64,000 nucleotides of DNA, from NCBI RefSeq assembly GCF_038396785.1, contig NZ_CP151087.1:1674001-1738000 (forward strand). Reading direction: 5' to 3'. Below, one piece after another: positions 17,710 through 26,439 of the stretch (its first letter is position 1; the number at the start of each line of letters is the position of its first letter). The translations under genes were made by a program, and so were the position numbers. The DNA is from Sphingobacterium thalpophilum. Lineage in GTDB: Bacteria > Bacteroidota > Bacteroidia > Sphingobacteriales > Sphingobacteriaceae. The notes beneath the pieces were generated by a model. The model ran no database searches and was not told where the DNA came from. It saw nothing but the letters and a program-made list of their open reading frames with translations.

Positions 17710-19287
17710 ATGAAACACCAAGAATTCAAAAGGTCAAAACTGATAGAAAAAATAAGAGATACGAGCGCATGGGATGTTATCGTCATAGGTGGCGGTGCCA
17801 GCGGATTGGGTGTTGCATTAGATGCCTTAAGCCGAGGGTTCAAAACAATTTTGTTGGAGCAGGTTGATTTTGCAAAAGGAACTTCGAGCAAAGCAACGAA
17901 GCTTGTTCACGGTGGTGTACGTTACTTGGCTCAGGGCGACATCTCCCTGGTTAAAGAAGCGCTTCACGAAAGAGGTCTACTTCAAAAAAACGCTCCCCAT
18001 CTTGTCAAAAATCAGTCCTTTATCATCCCCAATTACAGTTGGTTCGATGGCCCATTCTATACCATAGGAATGAAAATATATGACCTGCTTGCAGGTAAAT
18101 TAAGTTTGGGAAAATCCATTCATATCAACAAAGAAGAAACCCTTAACCGCATAAGCACCGTTAGACCTAAAGGGCTATATGGCGGCGTGGTTTATCAAGA
18201 CGGACAATTTGACGACTCAAGACTTGCGCTCAACGTTGCGCAAACCTGTATACAAATGGGCGGCGTCGCGCTAAATTACGTCAGAGTCAACAACCTCACC
18301 AAAGACAGCGATGGACGAATAAATGGTGTCATCGCTAATGATACCGAAACGGGGGAAGTTTTCACCATACAAGGCAAGGCTATTATCAATGCTACAGGAA
18401 TATTTGTCGATGACATCCTAAAAATGGACCGACCGGAAGCAAAACAAATGGTACGCCCCAGCCAAGGGGTTCACCTGGTATTTGACAAATCGTTTCTTCC
18501 TGGCGACGACGCCATTATGATTCCAAAAACGGATGATGGACGGGTCCTTTTCCTGGTACCCTGGCACAATCGAGTCATTGCGGGAACAACGGACACCCCT
18601 ATAGACGAGCATAGCCTTGAGCCGGTAGCTTTGGAGCAGGAGATCGATTTTATTCTGAAAACTGCGGGACGCTACCTGACAAAACAACCAACAAGAGCGG
18701 ATGCATTGGCCGTATTTGCCGGCCTCCGTCCGCTGGCTGCTCCTACAGGCAACTCCAACAAGACCAAAGAGATCTCACGAAGCCACAAGGTTATCGTCAG
18801 CGACTCCAAATTACTTACTTTAACGGGTGGAAAGTGGACAACATTCCGTCGAATGGGCCAAGATACCATCGACAAAGCGATAAAAATTGGTTGTTTGCCA
18901 CAAAAAGAAAGCCGGTCTGCCAGTCAAAAGATTTATAGCGCCATTCCGACATCAGACAGAAGCAATCATATGTATATTTATGGCGCCGATCAAGAAGCGA
19001 TCAACGCGTTGACGCAAGAAAATCCGGAATGGAACGAAAAATTAATCCCACATCTTGAATTCAAAAAGGCTGAAGTTGTTTGGGCGGCACGCAATGAACT
19101 TGCCAGAACTGTGGAAGATGTCCTATCCCGTCGGGTACGGATGCTATTTCTTGATGCGAAAGCTGCAATTGAAGCTGCTCCTGAAGTCGCAAAAATACTC
19201 GCACAGGAGCTGGAAAGAGATCAAGATTGGCAAAATGATCAAATAGCGCATTTTCAAAAAGTTGCAAAAAATTATATCTTAAAGTAA
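17710..19287 (+). CDS. glpD: Glycerol-3-phosphate dehydrogenase (FAD, aerobic type)
   Basis: A 525-residue flavoenzyme that oxidises sn-glycerol 3-phosphate to dihydroxyacetone phosphate and passes electrons to quinone at the inner membrane. The FAD motif is DVIVIGGGASGLGVALDALS at about 18-38. The family signature KGTSSKATKLVHGGVRYL follows, then GTTDTPID and LTGGKWTTFRRMG in the middle. The C-terminal DAO_C domain (about 390-520) contains EVVWAARNELARTVEDVLSRR. It is the first gene of glpD-glpK-glpF, with 36 bp to glpK. The role is the respiratory branch of glycerol use. Confidence 0.94.
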   Translation: MKHQEFKRSKLIEKIRDTSAWDVIVIGGGASGLGVALDALSRGFKTILLEQVDFAKGTSSKATKLVHGGVRYLAQGDISLVKEALHERGLLQKNAPHLVKNQSFIIPNYSWFDGPFYTIGMKIYDLLAGKLSLGKSIHINKEETLNRISTVRPKGLYGGVVYQDGQFDDSRLALNVAQTCIQMGGVALNYVRVNNLTKDSDGRINGVIANDTETGEVFTIQGKAIINATGIFVDDILKMDRPEAKQMVRPSQGVHLVFDKSFLPGDDAIMIPKTDDGRVLFLVPWHNRVIAGTTDTPIDEHSLEPVALEQEIDFILKTAGRYLTKQPTRADALAVFAGLRPLAAPTGNSNKTKEISRSHKVIVSDSKLLTLTGGKWTTFRRMGQDTIDKAIKIGCLPQKESRSASQKIYSAIPTSDRSNHMYIYGADQEAINALTQENPEWNEKLIPHLEFKKAEVVWAARNELARTVEDVLSRRVRMLFLDAKAAIEAAPEVAKILAQELERDQDWQNDQIAHFQKVAKNYILK

Positions 19288-19323
19288 TACAAAAAATAAC
19301 CAGCAATACTCAATTACTCAATT

Positions 19324-20823
19324 ATGGAACAACAATACATCTTGGCAATGGATCAAGGCACCACCAGCTCCAGGGCTATAATTTTTGATAAGGACAGAAA
19401 TATAGTCTCCATTGCCCAGAAGGAATTTACACAAATATTCCCACAACCGGGATGGGTCGAACATGATCCACATGAAATCTGGTCAACGCAGGCAGGTGTC
19501 ACAGCAGAAGCAACCACAAAGGCAGGATTAAACGGCAAAAACATTGCCGCCATTGGTATTACCAATCAACGCGAAACTGTTGTCGTTTGGGAGAAAGAAA
19601 CAGGAAAACCCATCTACAATGCCATTGTATGGCAAGATAAACGCACAGCAGATTATTGCGACGAGTTACGTAGCTCCGGAAAACATGAGCTAATCCAGGA
19701 GAAAACAGGTCTGATATTAGACCCCTATTTTTCTGCAACCAAAATAAAATGGATTCTGGATAACGTGGAGGGTGCACGGGAAAAAGCACAAAACGGGGAA
19801 TTAATCTGTGGAACCATAGACACTTGGCTCGTCTGGAACCTCACGCGTGGCGATGCACACATCACAGATGTAACGAACGCTTCCCGCACCTTACTCTTTA
19901 ACATCCATAGCATGGAATGGGATAAGGAGCTACTCGAATTATTTGACATCCCCGCTGCCATGCTGCCCGAAGTAAAAGAAAGCAGTGAAATATATGGGGA
20001 ATCCCGGACAACCATTTTTGCACACAAAGTCAAGATTGCAGGAATTGCCGGCGATCAGCAGGCAGCACTTTTCGGACAGCAATGTATTGAAAAAGGGATG
20101 GTCAAAAACACCTATGGTACAGGATGTTTTATGTTAATGAACATCGGTGATAAACCAATCCGTTCAAAGAATAACCTTTTGACTACTGTCGCCTGGAAAA
20201 TCAACGGAAAAACAGAATATGCCCTGGAGGGAAGTATCTTTATCGGTGGCGCACTGGTCCAATGGCTACGCGACAATCTCAACATCATCTACAAATCGGC
20301 GGACGTAGAGCAATTAGCGCTTACAGAGAAGGATAACGGCGGCGTCACATTCATCCCCACCTTTGCTGGACTGGGAGCGCCGTACTGGAATGCTCGTGCA
20401 CAAGGGACGCTATTTGGCCTGACGCGTGCAACCACCAATGGGCATATAGCACGCGCCTCACTAGAGGCAATCTCCCTCCAGACACGTGATGTGCTGCAAG
20501 CAATGGAAGCGGATAGTGGCATACCGATCAAAGAGCTACGTGTAGACGGCGGCGCAACGGCAAATAACCTACTCATGCAGATTCAGGCCAATGTGCTTAA
20601 CAGCAAAGTTGTACGCCCTAAAATCACAGAAACGACAGCTTTGGGGGCAGCATACCTCGCAGGACTGGCCGTGGGATTCTGGAAAAATGAGGACGAGATA
20701 TCAAAGTTTTGGGCTCAGGATCGTATATTTGAACCTGAAGCAGAGCAAGAAGAGCAAACAAAAAAGATCATTAAGCTCTGGACCAAGGGTGTCAAAGCAT
20801 TACAGTACTGGACCGAAAACTAA
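19324..20823 (+). CDS. glpK: Glycerol kinase
   Basis: A 499-residue FGGY-family kinase that phosphorylates glycerol with ATP to sn-glycerol 3-phosphate, the substrate of the GlpD encoded just upstream. The N-terminal phosphate loop is [13 protein letters not shown]. The substrate motif is [13 protein letters not shown], followed by [12 protein letters not shown]. The ATP-binding GGAxxNNLLMQ reads [12 protein letters not shown]. Length and motifs are those of standard bacterial GlpK. It lies 9 bp before glpF, so the genes are surely co-transcribed. Confidence 0.96.
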   Translation: MEQQYILAMDQGTTSSRAIIFDKDRNIVSIAQKEFTQIFPQPGWVEHDPHEIWSTQAGVTAEATTKAGLNGKNIAAIGITNQRETVVVWEKETGKPIYNAIVWQDKRTADYCDELRSSGKHELIQEKTGLILDPYFSATKIKWILDNVEGAREKAQNGELICGTIDTWLVWNLTRGDAHITDVTNASRTLLFNIHSMEWDKELLELFDIPAAMLPEVKESSEIYGESRTTIFAHKVKIAGIAGDQQAALFGQQCIEKGMVKNTYGTGCFMLMNIGDKPIRSKNNLLTTVAWKINGKTEYALEGSIFIGGALVQWLRDNLNIIYKSADVEQLALTEKDNGGVTFIPTFAGLGAPYWNARAQGTLFGLTRATTNGHIARASLEAISLQTRDVLQAMEADSGIPIKELRVDGGATANNLLMQIQANVLNSKVVRPKITETTALGAAYLAGLAVGFWKNEDEISKFWAQDRIFEPEAEQEEQTKKIIKLWTKGVKALQYWTEN

Positions 20824-20832
20824 CCAACAAGC

Positions 20833-21573
20833 ATGAACCACTATTTAGCAGAATTTATCGGTACAACCCTTCTCCTTCTTTTAGGTAATGGGGTTGTGGC
20901 CAACGTTATCTTGAAAGGAACAAAGGGCGAAAATGGAGGATGGATTGTAATCACCACCGCATGGGCACTTGCAGTCTATGTCGGTGTTGTATTTGCTGGC
21001 CCATATACCGGAGCCCACCTCAATCCTGCGGTAACCATTGCCGTCGCTCTCAATCATGGTCTTCCTTGGATGGAAGTGCCCGGCTATATTCTCGCACAAA
21101 TTGCCGGCGGTTTCTGTGGCGCCATGTTAACCTACATCATGCACAAAGACCATTTCGATGCAACAGCAGACCCAACCACCAAACTTGGTGTTTTCGCGAC
21201 GATACCCAACATTCGTAATACATCAACAAATCTGGCAAGTGAAATTATTGGAACCTTTGTTTTGATTTTTGTTATTTTCTTCATAACAGGACAAGATGTG
21301 ACCATCGACGGAAAAACAGCTCCTATTGGCATGGGCTCTCTTGGTGCTATACCCGTTGCATTTCTAGTATGGGCGATCGGCCTCTCGCTGGGTGGAACTA
21401 CGGGATATGCCATCAATCCTGCCCGGGATTTGGGGCCGCGTTTATTTCATGCCCTTTGGCCAATCAAAGAAAAAGGAAGCTCCGACTGGTCTTATGCCTG
21501 GATTCCAATCCTAGGACCTATCTTGGGCGCTATTTTAGCCTTTGCACTTTATGCTTGTATAAAACCGGCCTAA
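20833..21573 (+). CDS. glpF: Glycerol facilitator (aquaglyceroporin)
   Basis: A 246-residue MIP-family channel of the inner membrane. Six transmembrane helices and two half-helices carry the NPA motifs GAHLNPAVTI and GYAINPARDLGPR. The Asp after the second NPA motif (NPARD) is the feature that separates glycerol channels from water-only aquaporins. It lets glycerol diffuse in, where GlpK traps it. It is the last gene of the operon, with a strong terminator 20 bp after the stop. Confidence 0.94.
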   Translation: MNHYLAEFIGTTLLLLLGNGVVANVILKGTKGENGGWIVITTAWALAVYVGVVFAGPYTGAHLNPAVTIAVALNHGLPWMEVPGYILAQIAGGFCGAMLTYIMHKDHFDATADPTTKLGVFATIPNIRNTSTNLASEIIGTFVLIFVIFFITGQDVTIDGKTAPIGMGSLGAIPVAFLVWAIGLSLGGTTGYAINPARDLGPRLFHALWPIKEKGSSDWSYAWIPILGPILGAILAFALYACIKPA

Positions 21574-21592
21574 TCAAGGTCGCTGTACCTAC

Positions 21593-21632
21593 AAAAAAAG
21601 GGGGATTCAATAATTGAATCCCCCTTTTTTTG
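21593..21632. terminator. Bidirectional terminator after glpF
   Basis: Stem AAAAAAAGGGGGATTCAAT / ATTGAATCCCCCTTTTTTT. It serves the glp operon (+) and the convergent acyltransferase pair (-). Confidence 0.88.
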
Positions 21633-22592
21633 TTATCCACGCTTGGGTTTTCTATGACCGTATTCACGATCCCGATCAAACGTATTCATGTGACGTTCCT
21701 TTTTCACAGGATACACGTCATCAATTACAATCAGTATACCTTTTTCTTCTACCGTACCAAACTCGTCATTACGCGCAGTGCCAAATGATTTCATCGTAGG
21801 CGATAGGTTCATATAGGTATTTATCAACGGTGGAATATTCTCGCCCAATGCTCTCACATGACTATTTAACACCTTATATCCTTCTTTATAATCCAGTCCA
21901 TCAAAAACTCCTACAAAACGGTCGTAATCATTTTTAATTTCCAATTCCGGAAGAGGAAGCACCAATTTATCATGATCAGGAAAATAGTAATCCATAAAAT
22001 AAAGCAACATATCCCGTGCATCTTTATTGTAATGTGGATACATGGTCACTTTACCAAAGAGGTATTTAATTTCAGGGTTAAGCATCACCAAAGCCCCTAA
22101 ACCGTCCCAAAGATTGTCCAATGAAAAAATTCCTTTTCTATTGTCGATGGCCGGTTGGTATTTAGGTTGTACAAACGATCTTCCCAATTCTATGGTGTAA
22201 GGTAGATATTCGTTCGTGAACAATTCGGAAAACTGAAAATAATGTGCTGTCGATAAATTGGGTATACCATTTACTTCACCAGCCTCAGCACATTTGATTA
22301 CCCTATAACCAGCAACCACTTCTTCATCTTCGGGATTCCATGCGATCAACTGATCGTAACAATCTTCGCATGTATCATTTTCATCGATATCAATTGAAAG
22401 TCCTGTACCTCCCCCTGCTCCACGAAAAGTCAACTCTCGCAAACGCCCAATTTCACGCATGACATTTGGCGAATTATGATAGTTGATTAAATATATCTCG
22501 TTATTTCCATTGTTGGTATATCGTAAGAAGACTTCTTTATTCAATTCGGTCTTCAATAATTCTCTATCAACTGGAGGTATAATTTCTTGCAT
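21633..22592 (-). CDS. GNAT-type N-acyltransferase, GlsB-like (glycine lipid synthesis)
   Basis: A 319-residue protein of the hemolysin-like / OlsB GNAT group (Acetyltransf_5). The core segments are LRELTFRGAGGGTGL, VVAGYRVIKC and ELGRSFVQPKYQ. In Bacteroides, GlsB makes N-acyl-glycine from an acyl-ACP and glycine. Its gene sits next to an O-acyltransferase gene (GlsA), exactly as here. The expected product is the mono-acylated precursor of glycine lipids, made at the inner membrane face. It lies 5 bp after the partner's stop, in one operon. The ornithine-lipid acyltransferase OlsB is the alternative, and the amino-acid substrate cannot be read from sequence. Confidence 0.72.
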   Translation of the reverse strand: MQEIIPPVDRELLKTELNKEVFLRYTNNGNNEIYLINYHNSPNVMREIGRLRELTFRGAGGGTGLSIDIDENDTCEDCYDQLIAWNPEDEEVVAGYRVIKCAEAGEVNGIPNLSTAHYFQFSELFTNEYLPYTIELGRSFVQPKYQPAIDNRKGIFSLDNLWDGLGALVMLNPEIKYLFGKVTMYPHYNKDARDMLLYFMDYYFPDHDKLVLPLPELEIKNDYDRFVGVFDGLDYKEGYKVLNSHVRALGENIPPLINTYMNLSPTMKSFGTARNDEFGTVEEKGILIVIDDVYPVKKERHMNTFDRDREYGHRKPKRG

Positions 22593-22597
22593 AAATT

Positions 22598-23434
22598 CTA
22601 TTTTTCTTGAGCCAATCCATAAACCCTTCTTTTCACTTCCTCAGCCCAAGTTTTTTCGTTTTTTGATTGATCAAACGCTGTATAAGGGATTCTTTCTCCT
22701 ACTATAATGTTGACGGTATGTCCGCGTTGGGCAAACATTTCATCAGGTAAATATAACATTTCAATGTTTACCTTGAGACCCAATTTCTGTCTAAGCCTTG
22801 CAAAATTATAAAAAAACTTAGAGTTTTTACCGTCAATCAACACCGGAATGACATCTTTTTTATATTTTTTTGATTTGCTAATAAAACTTTTTTTCCATTC
22901 CAGGTCTTCTATGCGGCCATCGTTTTGTTTTCTGGAAACCAAACCTGCAGGAAATACCAGTAGCGCATCGTCCGCTCCATAGGCCTCCTCAATCGCAGAG
23001 ATCGCCTGTTTCCCTTGCCCCCCTAACTTATTGACACCGACAAACAAAGGCCTCAAATTACCTATATTTAAAAGAATATCATTAACCAAGAACTTCACAT
23101 CGCGTCTATACTTACCTATAGCGTGTATAAATGCAATACCATCCAATCCGCCCAAAGGGTGATTGGACGCAAAAATAACCGGATCCGATACGGGAATATT
23201 TTCTGCCCCATACAAATTGACCTTGACATCCAGATCGTTGATCAATGCATCAACAAAATCCAAGCCTTGAAGATCTGCAAAGCGCGTCATAATATCATTT
23301 ATCTCGTCTTCATGAATTGTCCTTTTTAAATAATTAAGCAAAAAAGACGGAATCCATTTAGCAAGCCCCGCATTTTTTTTGTGAATAACTTCACGTATAT
23401 CAATAAACTTTTTACTCTCGCCTGTGATCATCAA
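22598..23434 (-). CDS. PlsC-type O-acyltransferase, GlsA-like (glycine lipid synthesis)
   Basis: A 278-residue lysophospholipid-acyltransferase-fold enzyme. The catalytic NHxxxxD box is ASNHPLGGLD, with a downstream FPAGLVSRKQ acceptor-binding segment. Together with the GNAT protein encoded next to it, it matches the GlsA/GlsB pair. GlsA adds a second acyl chain to the 3-hydroxy group of the N-acyl-glycine. The start may be either of the two adjacent Met codons. It is the first gene of the two-gene minus-strand operon and is divergent from the CBS-domain gene across a 250-bp region that contains a long perfect palindrome. Confidence 0.74.
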   Translation of the reverse strand: MMITGESKKFIDIREVIHKKNAGLAKWIPSFLLNYLKRTIHEDEINDIMTRFADLQGLDFVDALINDLDVKVNLYGAENIPVSDPVIFASNHPLGGLDGIAFIHAIGKYRRDVKFLVNDILLNIGNLRPLFVGVNKLGGQGKQAISAIEEAYGADDALLVFPAGLVSRKQNDGRIEDLEWKKSFISKSKKYKKDVIPVLIDGKNSKFFYNFARLRQKLGLKVNIEMLYLPDEMFAQRGHTVNIIVGERIPYTAFDQSKNEKTWAEEVKRRVYGLAQEK

Positions 23435-23531
23435 TCTTACTGTTCCAATTAAAAATACTTCTCCTCCATTTAGGCCCCCGTTTTATGCCTATTCCAATTC
23501 GTTGACAAAAATAATAACAGAATGGTAATAA

Positions 23532-23562
23532 AAGTACAATTTTAAACTTTAAAATTGTACTT
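23532..23562. promoter_or_regulatory. 31-bp near-perfect palindrome between divergent genes
   Basis: The arms AAGTACAATTTTAAA and TTTAAAATTGTACTT (15 bp each) flank a single C. It lies between the glycine-lipid pair and the CBS-nadK run. It could be an operator for a dimeric regulator or a terminator-like structure. No regulator gene is adjacent. Confidence 0.45.
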
Positions 23563-23684
23563 ATTTGCAATTATGTAATCTTTCGCTGTTGTTCGTATTT
23601 TAGGTATTACAAGCAATCAACGAATTAAGCATAAATCTGATCTGTAAAATTTCTTTTCACCTACTTTTTTTATTAAGTTTGAGT

Positions 23685-24347
23685 ATGCTAATAAGTCAAT
23701 TTCTTTCAAATGCTGATTTCAGTATTCAAAATGCTGATTCAATACAACAAGCGCTAGAGAAGCTGCAAGATATGCTTTGTAAAGAATTAGTCGTTTTAAA
23801 TGGTGACGACTTTATTGGCCTGGTTAATGAAACCATCTTATTGGATGCGGAAGATGAAGATGCTCCCCTTTCATCCATAAAAATAAATACAGCCCCCATA
23901 CAGCTGAAGTTTAATCAACACCCCTACGATGCCTTGGTGATGATAACTGTATATAATAGTACAATCATTCCTGTTTTAGATCAAGACAACAAATATATTG
24001 GTGTGTCAACGCAATTAGATATATTAAAGGCAATAAGTTCAATTCAATCGCAAAATGAATCTGGAGCTATTATTGTGTTGGCAATTGGCCTACATGATTT
24101 TTCACTTTCACAGATTGCGCACCTTGTTGAAAGTGACAATTGCAGAATACTCAATTGTGCGACCAAAATAAATTTGGAAAGTGACAATATTGAAGTTACC
24201 CTTAAAGTCGACAAGTCAAACATTAATGCATTACTGAATTCATTCCTAAGACACAATTATTTAGTTCTTGAAACCCATAATACCATAGCTGCATTTGACG
24301 ACACTGCCGACCGTTATCAGCAGCTTATGAATTATATTAACATTTGA
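23685..24347 (+). CDS. CBS-domain protein encoded next to NAD kinase
   Basis: A 220-residue soluble protein. Residues about 1-120 form two CBS-like repeats (the second contains TIIPVLDQDNKYIGVSTQLDILKAI). The C-terminal third (SGAIIVLAIGLHDFSLSQIAHLVESD...) resembles an ACT-like sensory domain. CBS pairs usually bind adenine nucleotides, so a role in sensing adenylate or NAD status is plausible. The adjacency to nadK supports this but does not prove it. The ATG at 23685 was chosen over a TTG two codons earlier. Confidence 0.72.
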   Translation: MLISQFLSNADFSIQNADSIQQALEKLQDMLCKELVVLNGDDFIGLVNETILLDAEDEDAPLSSIKINTAPIQLKFNQHPYDALVMITVYNSTIIPVLDQDNKYIGVSTQLDILKAISSIQSQNESGAIIVLAIGLHDFSLSQIAHLVESDNCRILNCATKINLESDNIEVTLKVDKSNINALLNSFLRHNYLVLETHNTIAAFDDTADRYQQLMNYINI

Positions 24348-24393
24348 TTAGGATTAGTTTTTTCTCATCTTTGCCCCATAAATTGAAAACAAT

Positions 24394-25278
24394 ATGAGAA
24401 TCGCAATATATGGAAGAGAGTTTCAGCCCTCTGTTATACCACATGTGAAACACCTATTTGAATATCTTGTCGATAAAAATATTGAGATCTGGGTCTATGA
24501 TCCATTTCATGAATTTCTGCTATCACAATTTGAATGTACCTTTAACTTCTCAACATACAATACCTATCAAGAAATCAAAGACGATATTGACATTATGTTG
24601 AGTCTGGGCGGAGATGGAACCATGTTATCTGCTGTTTCCCTGATTAAAGATTCCGGAATTCCAATTGCGGGGATAAACTTTGGACGCCTTGGTTTTTTAG
24701 CTTCCATCAATAAAAATGATTTTGAGGACGCCATCGACGATATACTGAACCAACGTTTTACGATACAGAAGCGCGTGTTGCTCTCTGTTGAATCTGAACA
24801 GGTTAATTTGTTTCAAGGCAATCACTATGCGCTCAATGATATTACCGTATTTCGTTATGACAGCTCGGCCATGATTACCGTTAATGCGCGTATCAATGGC
24901 GAACTACTGAATTCATACTGGGCAGATGGACTAATTATCGCTACACCTACCGGATCCACAGCTTATTCATTGAGTTGCGGCGGCCCTATTATTATGCCGG
25001 AAAGTGGCAATTTTGTCATTACCCCCATTTCTCCGCACAACCTCAATGTGAGACCCATTGTCATCTCAAATCAGTTTACCCTTGAATTGGAAATAGAGAG
25101 TCGAAGCAATCAATACATCCTTAGCTGTGATTCCAAAAACGAATCCATTGATACATCAGTAAAATTAACCATTAAACAGGCTCCATTTACTATTAATCTC
25201 ATTAGGCTCCCGCATGAAAGCTTTTTCAGCACGCTGCGGGAAAAATTACTTTGGGGCATCGATGTCAGAAACTATTAG
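24394..25278 (+). CDS. nadK: NAD kinase
   Basis: A 294-residue cytoplasmic kinase that makes NADP from NAD and ATP or polyphosphate. The GGDGT motif is in LSLGGDGTMLSAV, the NE/D motif is ALNDITVFR, and the nucleotide-binding DGLIIATPTGSTAYSLSCGG is intact. Length is typical. The gene follows the CBS-domain gene with 46 bp between them and is probably read with it. Confidence 0.94.
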   Translation: MRIAIYGREFQPSVIPHVKHLFEYLVDKNIEIWVYDPFHEFLLSQFECTFNFSTYNTYQEIKDDIDIMLSLGGDGTMLSAVSLIKDSGIPIAGINFGRLGFLASINKNDFEDAIDDILNQRFTIQKRVLLSVESEQVNLFQGNHYALNDITVFRYDSSAMITVNARINGELLNSYWADGLIIATPTGSTAYSLSCGGPIIMPESGNFVITPISPHNLNVRPIVISNQFTLELEIESRSNQYILSCDSKNESIDTSVKLTIKQAPFTINLIRLPHESFFSTLREKLLWGIDVRNY

Positions 25279-25550
25279 GCTATTAATAGCTTCGTACAGC
25301 CTCGCTTTGCATGACGGAGAAGAGATAATCTGCTAGATGAAGATGTTTCAAACAATCTTTCTACATATTGTACTTCTGAATTTCCAATTAAAAATCGATA
25401 TTTGGAAGAAATATAGGAAGACTGAATAAGAATATCCATAATAGAAATCCAGGTGCAATAATTAATCAATGAAAAGTACGTTAAACAAACAATAATCATT
25501 GATAGCAATACAGGAAACCAAAAATAGGTTTTAAAACGCCAAAATAGCAT
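25275..25550 (-). CDS. Hypothetical small membrane protein (doubtful)
   Basis: A 91-residue open frame fills the gap between nadK and uppS on the opposite strand. The N-terminus is hydrophobic (FPVLLSMIIVCLTYFSL), giving one likely membrane helix, and the rest is polar. It overlaps the nadK stop by 4 bp and its start is close to the uppS start, so expression would collide with both. No family is recognised. It may be a chance frame. Confidence 0.3.
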   Translation of the reverse strand: MLFWRFKTYFWFPVLLSMIIVCLTYFSLINYCTWISIMDILIQSSYISSKYRFLIGNSEVQYVERLFETSSSSRLSLLRHAKRGCTKLLIA

Positions 25551-25588
25551 TTATGGCTAAGGTGTTAATTTTATTGAAAACAGCAAAA

Positions 25589-26326
25589 ATGAGTTTTTTA
25601 GATCAGATAGATACTATTAAATTGCCACAGCATATCGCCATCATCATGGATGGCAATGGCCGTTGGGCAAAACAGAAGGGGAAACTTCGTGTATTTGGGC
25701 ATCAAAATGGTGTAAAAGCAGTACGAGAAGCATTAGAAGGATGTGTAAAAGCCAATATTAAATTTCTGACACTTTATGCATTTTCTGCAGAAAACTGGAA
25801 TCGACCTAAACTTGAGGTGATGGCACTGATGGAACTATTGGTTACTTCCCTTAAAAAAGAAATCAAAACTTTTCAGGAGAATGGCGTCCGCTTGAATGTT
25901 ATTGGTGATATCACCAAATTACCGTCAAATGCACAAAGAAAGCTGCAGGAGACCATTGAAGCAACGAAAGAAAATACACACTGTACATTGACATTAGCTT
26001 TGAGCTACAGTTCCCGACAAGAAATTGTGGACGCCGCTCGAAATCTAGCCCAACAAGTAAAAGACGGAAAACTCCATGCAGACGAAATTAACGATGAATT
26101 ATTCGCTGCAAACCTCTATACACAAAACTTACCCGATCCTGACCTTCTGATACGTACCAGCGGAGAATTGAGAATAAGCAATTTCCTACTTTGGCAAATT
26201 GCCTATTCAGAATTATGCTTCCTAGATAAGATGTGGCCTGAGTTTACGAAAGAAGATTTATTTAAATCCATCGTCGATTATCAGCAACGCGAAAGAAGGT
26301 TTGGAAAAACAAGTGAACAGTTATAA
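25589..26326 (+). CDS. uppS: Isoprenyl transferase (undecaprenyl diphosphate synthase)
   Basis: A 245-residue cis-prenyltransferase that extends farnesyl diphosphate with isopentenyl diphosphate to the C55 carrier needed for peptidoglycan and surface glycans. The catalytic Asp lies in IAIIMDGNGRWAK near the N-terminus, followed by LYAFSAENWNRP and RTSGELRISNFLLWQIAYSE. The start MSFLDQIDTIKLPQH fits family alignments, and the upstream in-frame ATG at 25553 adds 12 non-conserved residues. It lies upstream of bamA in the envelope gene run. Confidence 0.93.
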   Translation: MSFLDQIDTIKLPQHIAIIMDGNGRWAKQKGKLRVFGHQNGVKAVREALEGCVKANIKFLTLYAFSAENWNRPKLEVMALMELLVTSLKKEIKTFQENGVRLNVIGDITKLPSNAQRKLQETIEATKENTHCTLTLALSYSSRQEIVDAARNLAQQVKDGKLHADEINDELFAANLYTQNLPDPDLLIRTSGELRISNFLLWQIAYSELCFLDKMWPEFTKEDLFKSIVDYQQRERRFGKTSEQL

Positions 26327-26439
26327 AGATTTTATTAAATTTGACCACTGATTTGAAAAAAAGCAAGCTGGTTAAATTTTCTTAATTAACAAAAATTAAC
26401 AAACGATTGGTGTACTTTAGCGCCAATAATTATAGATAA

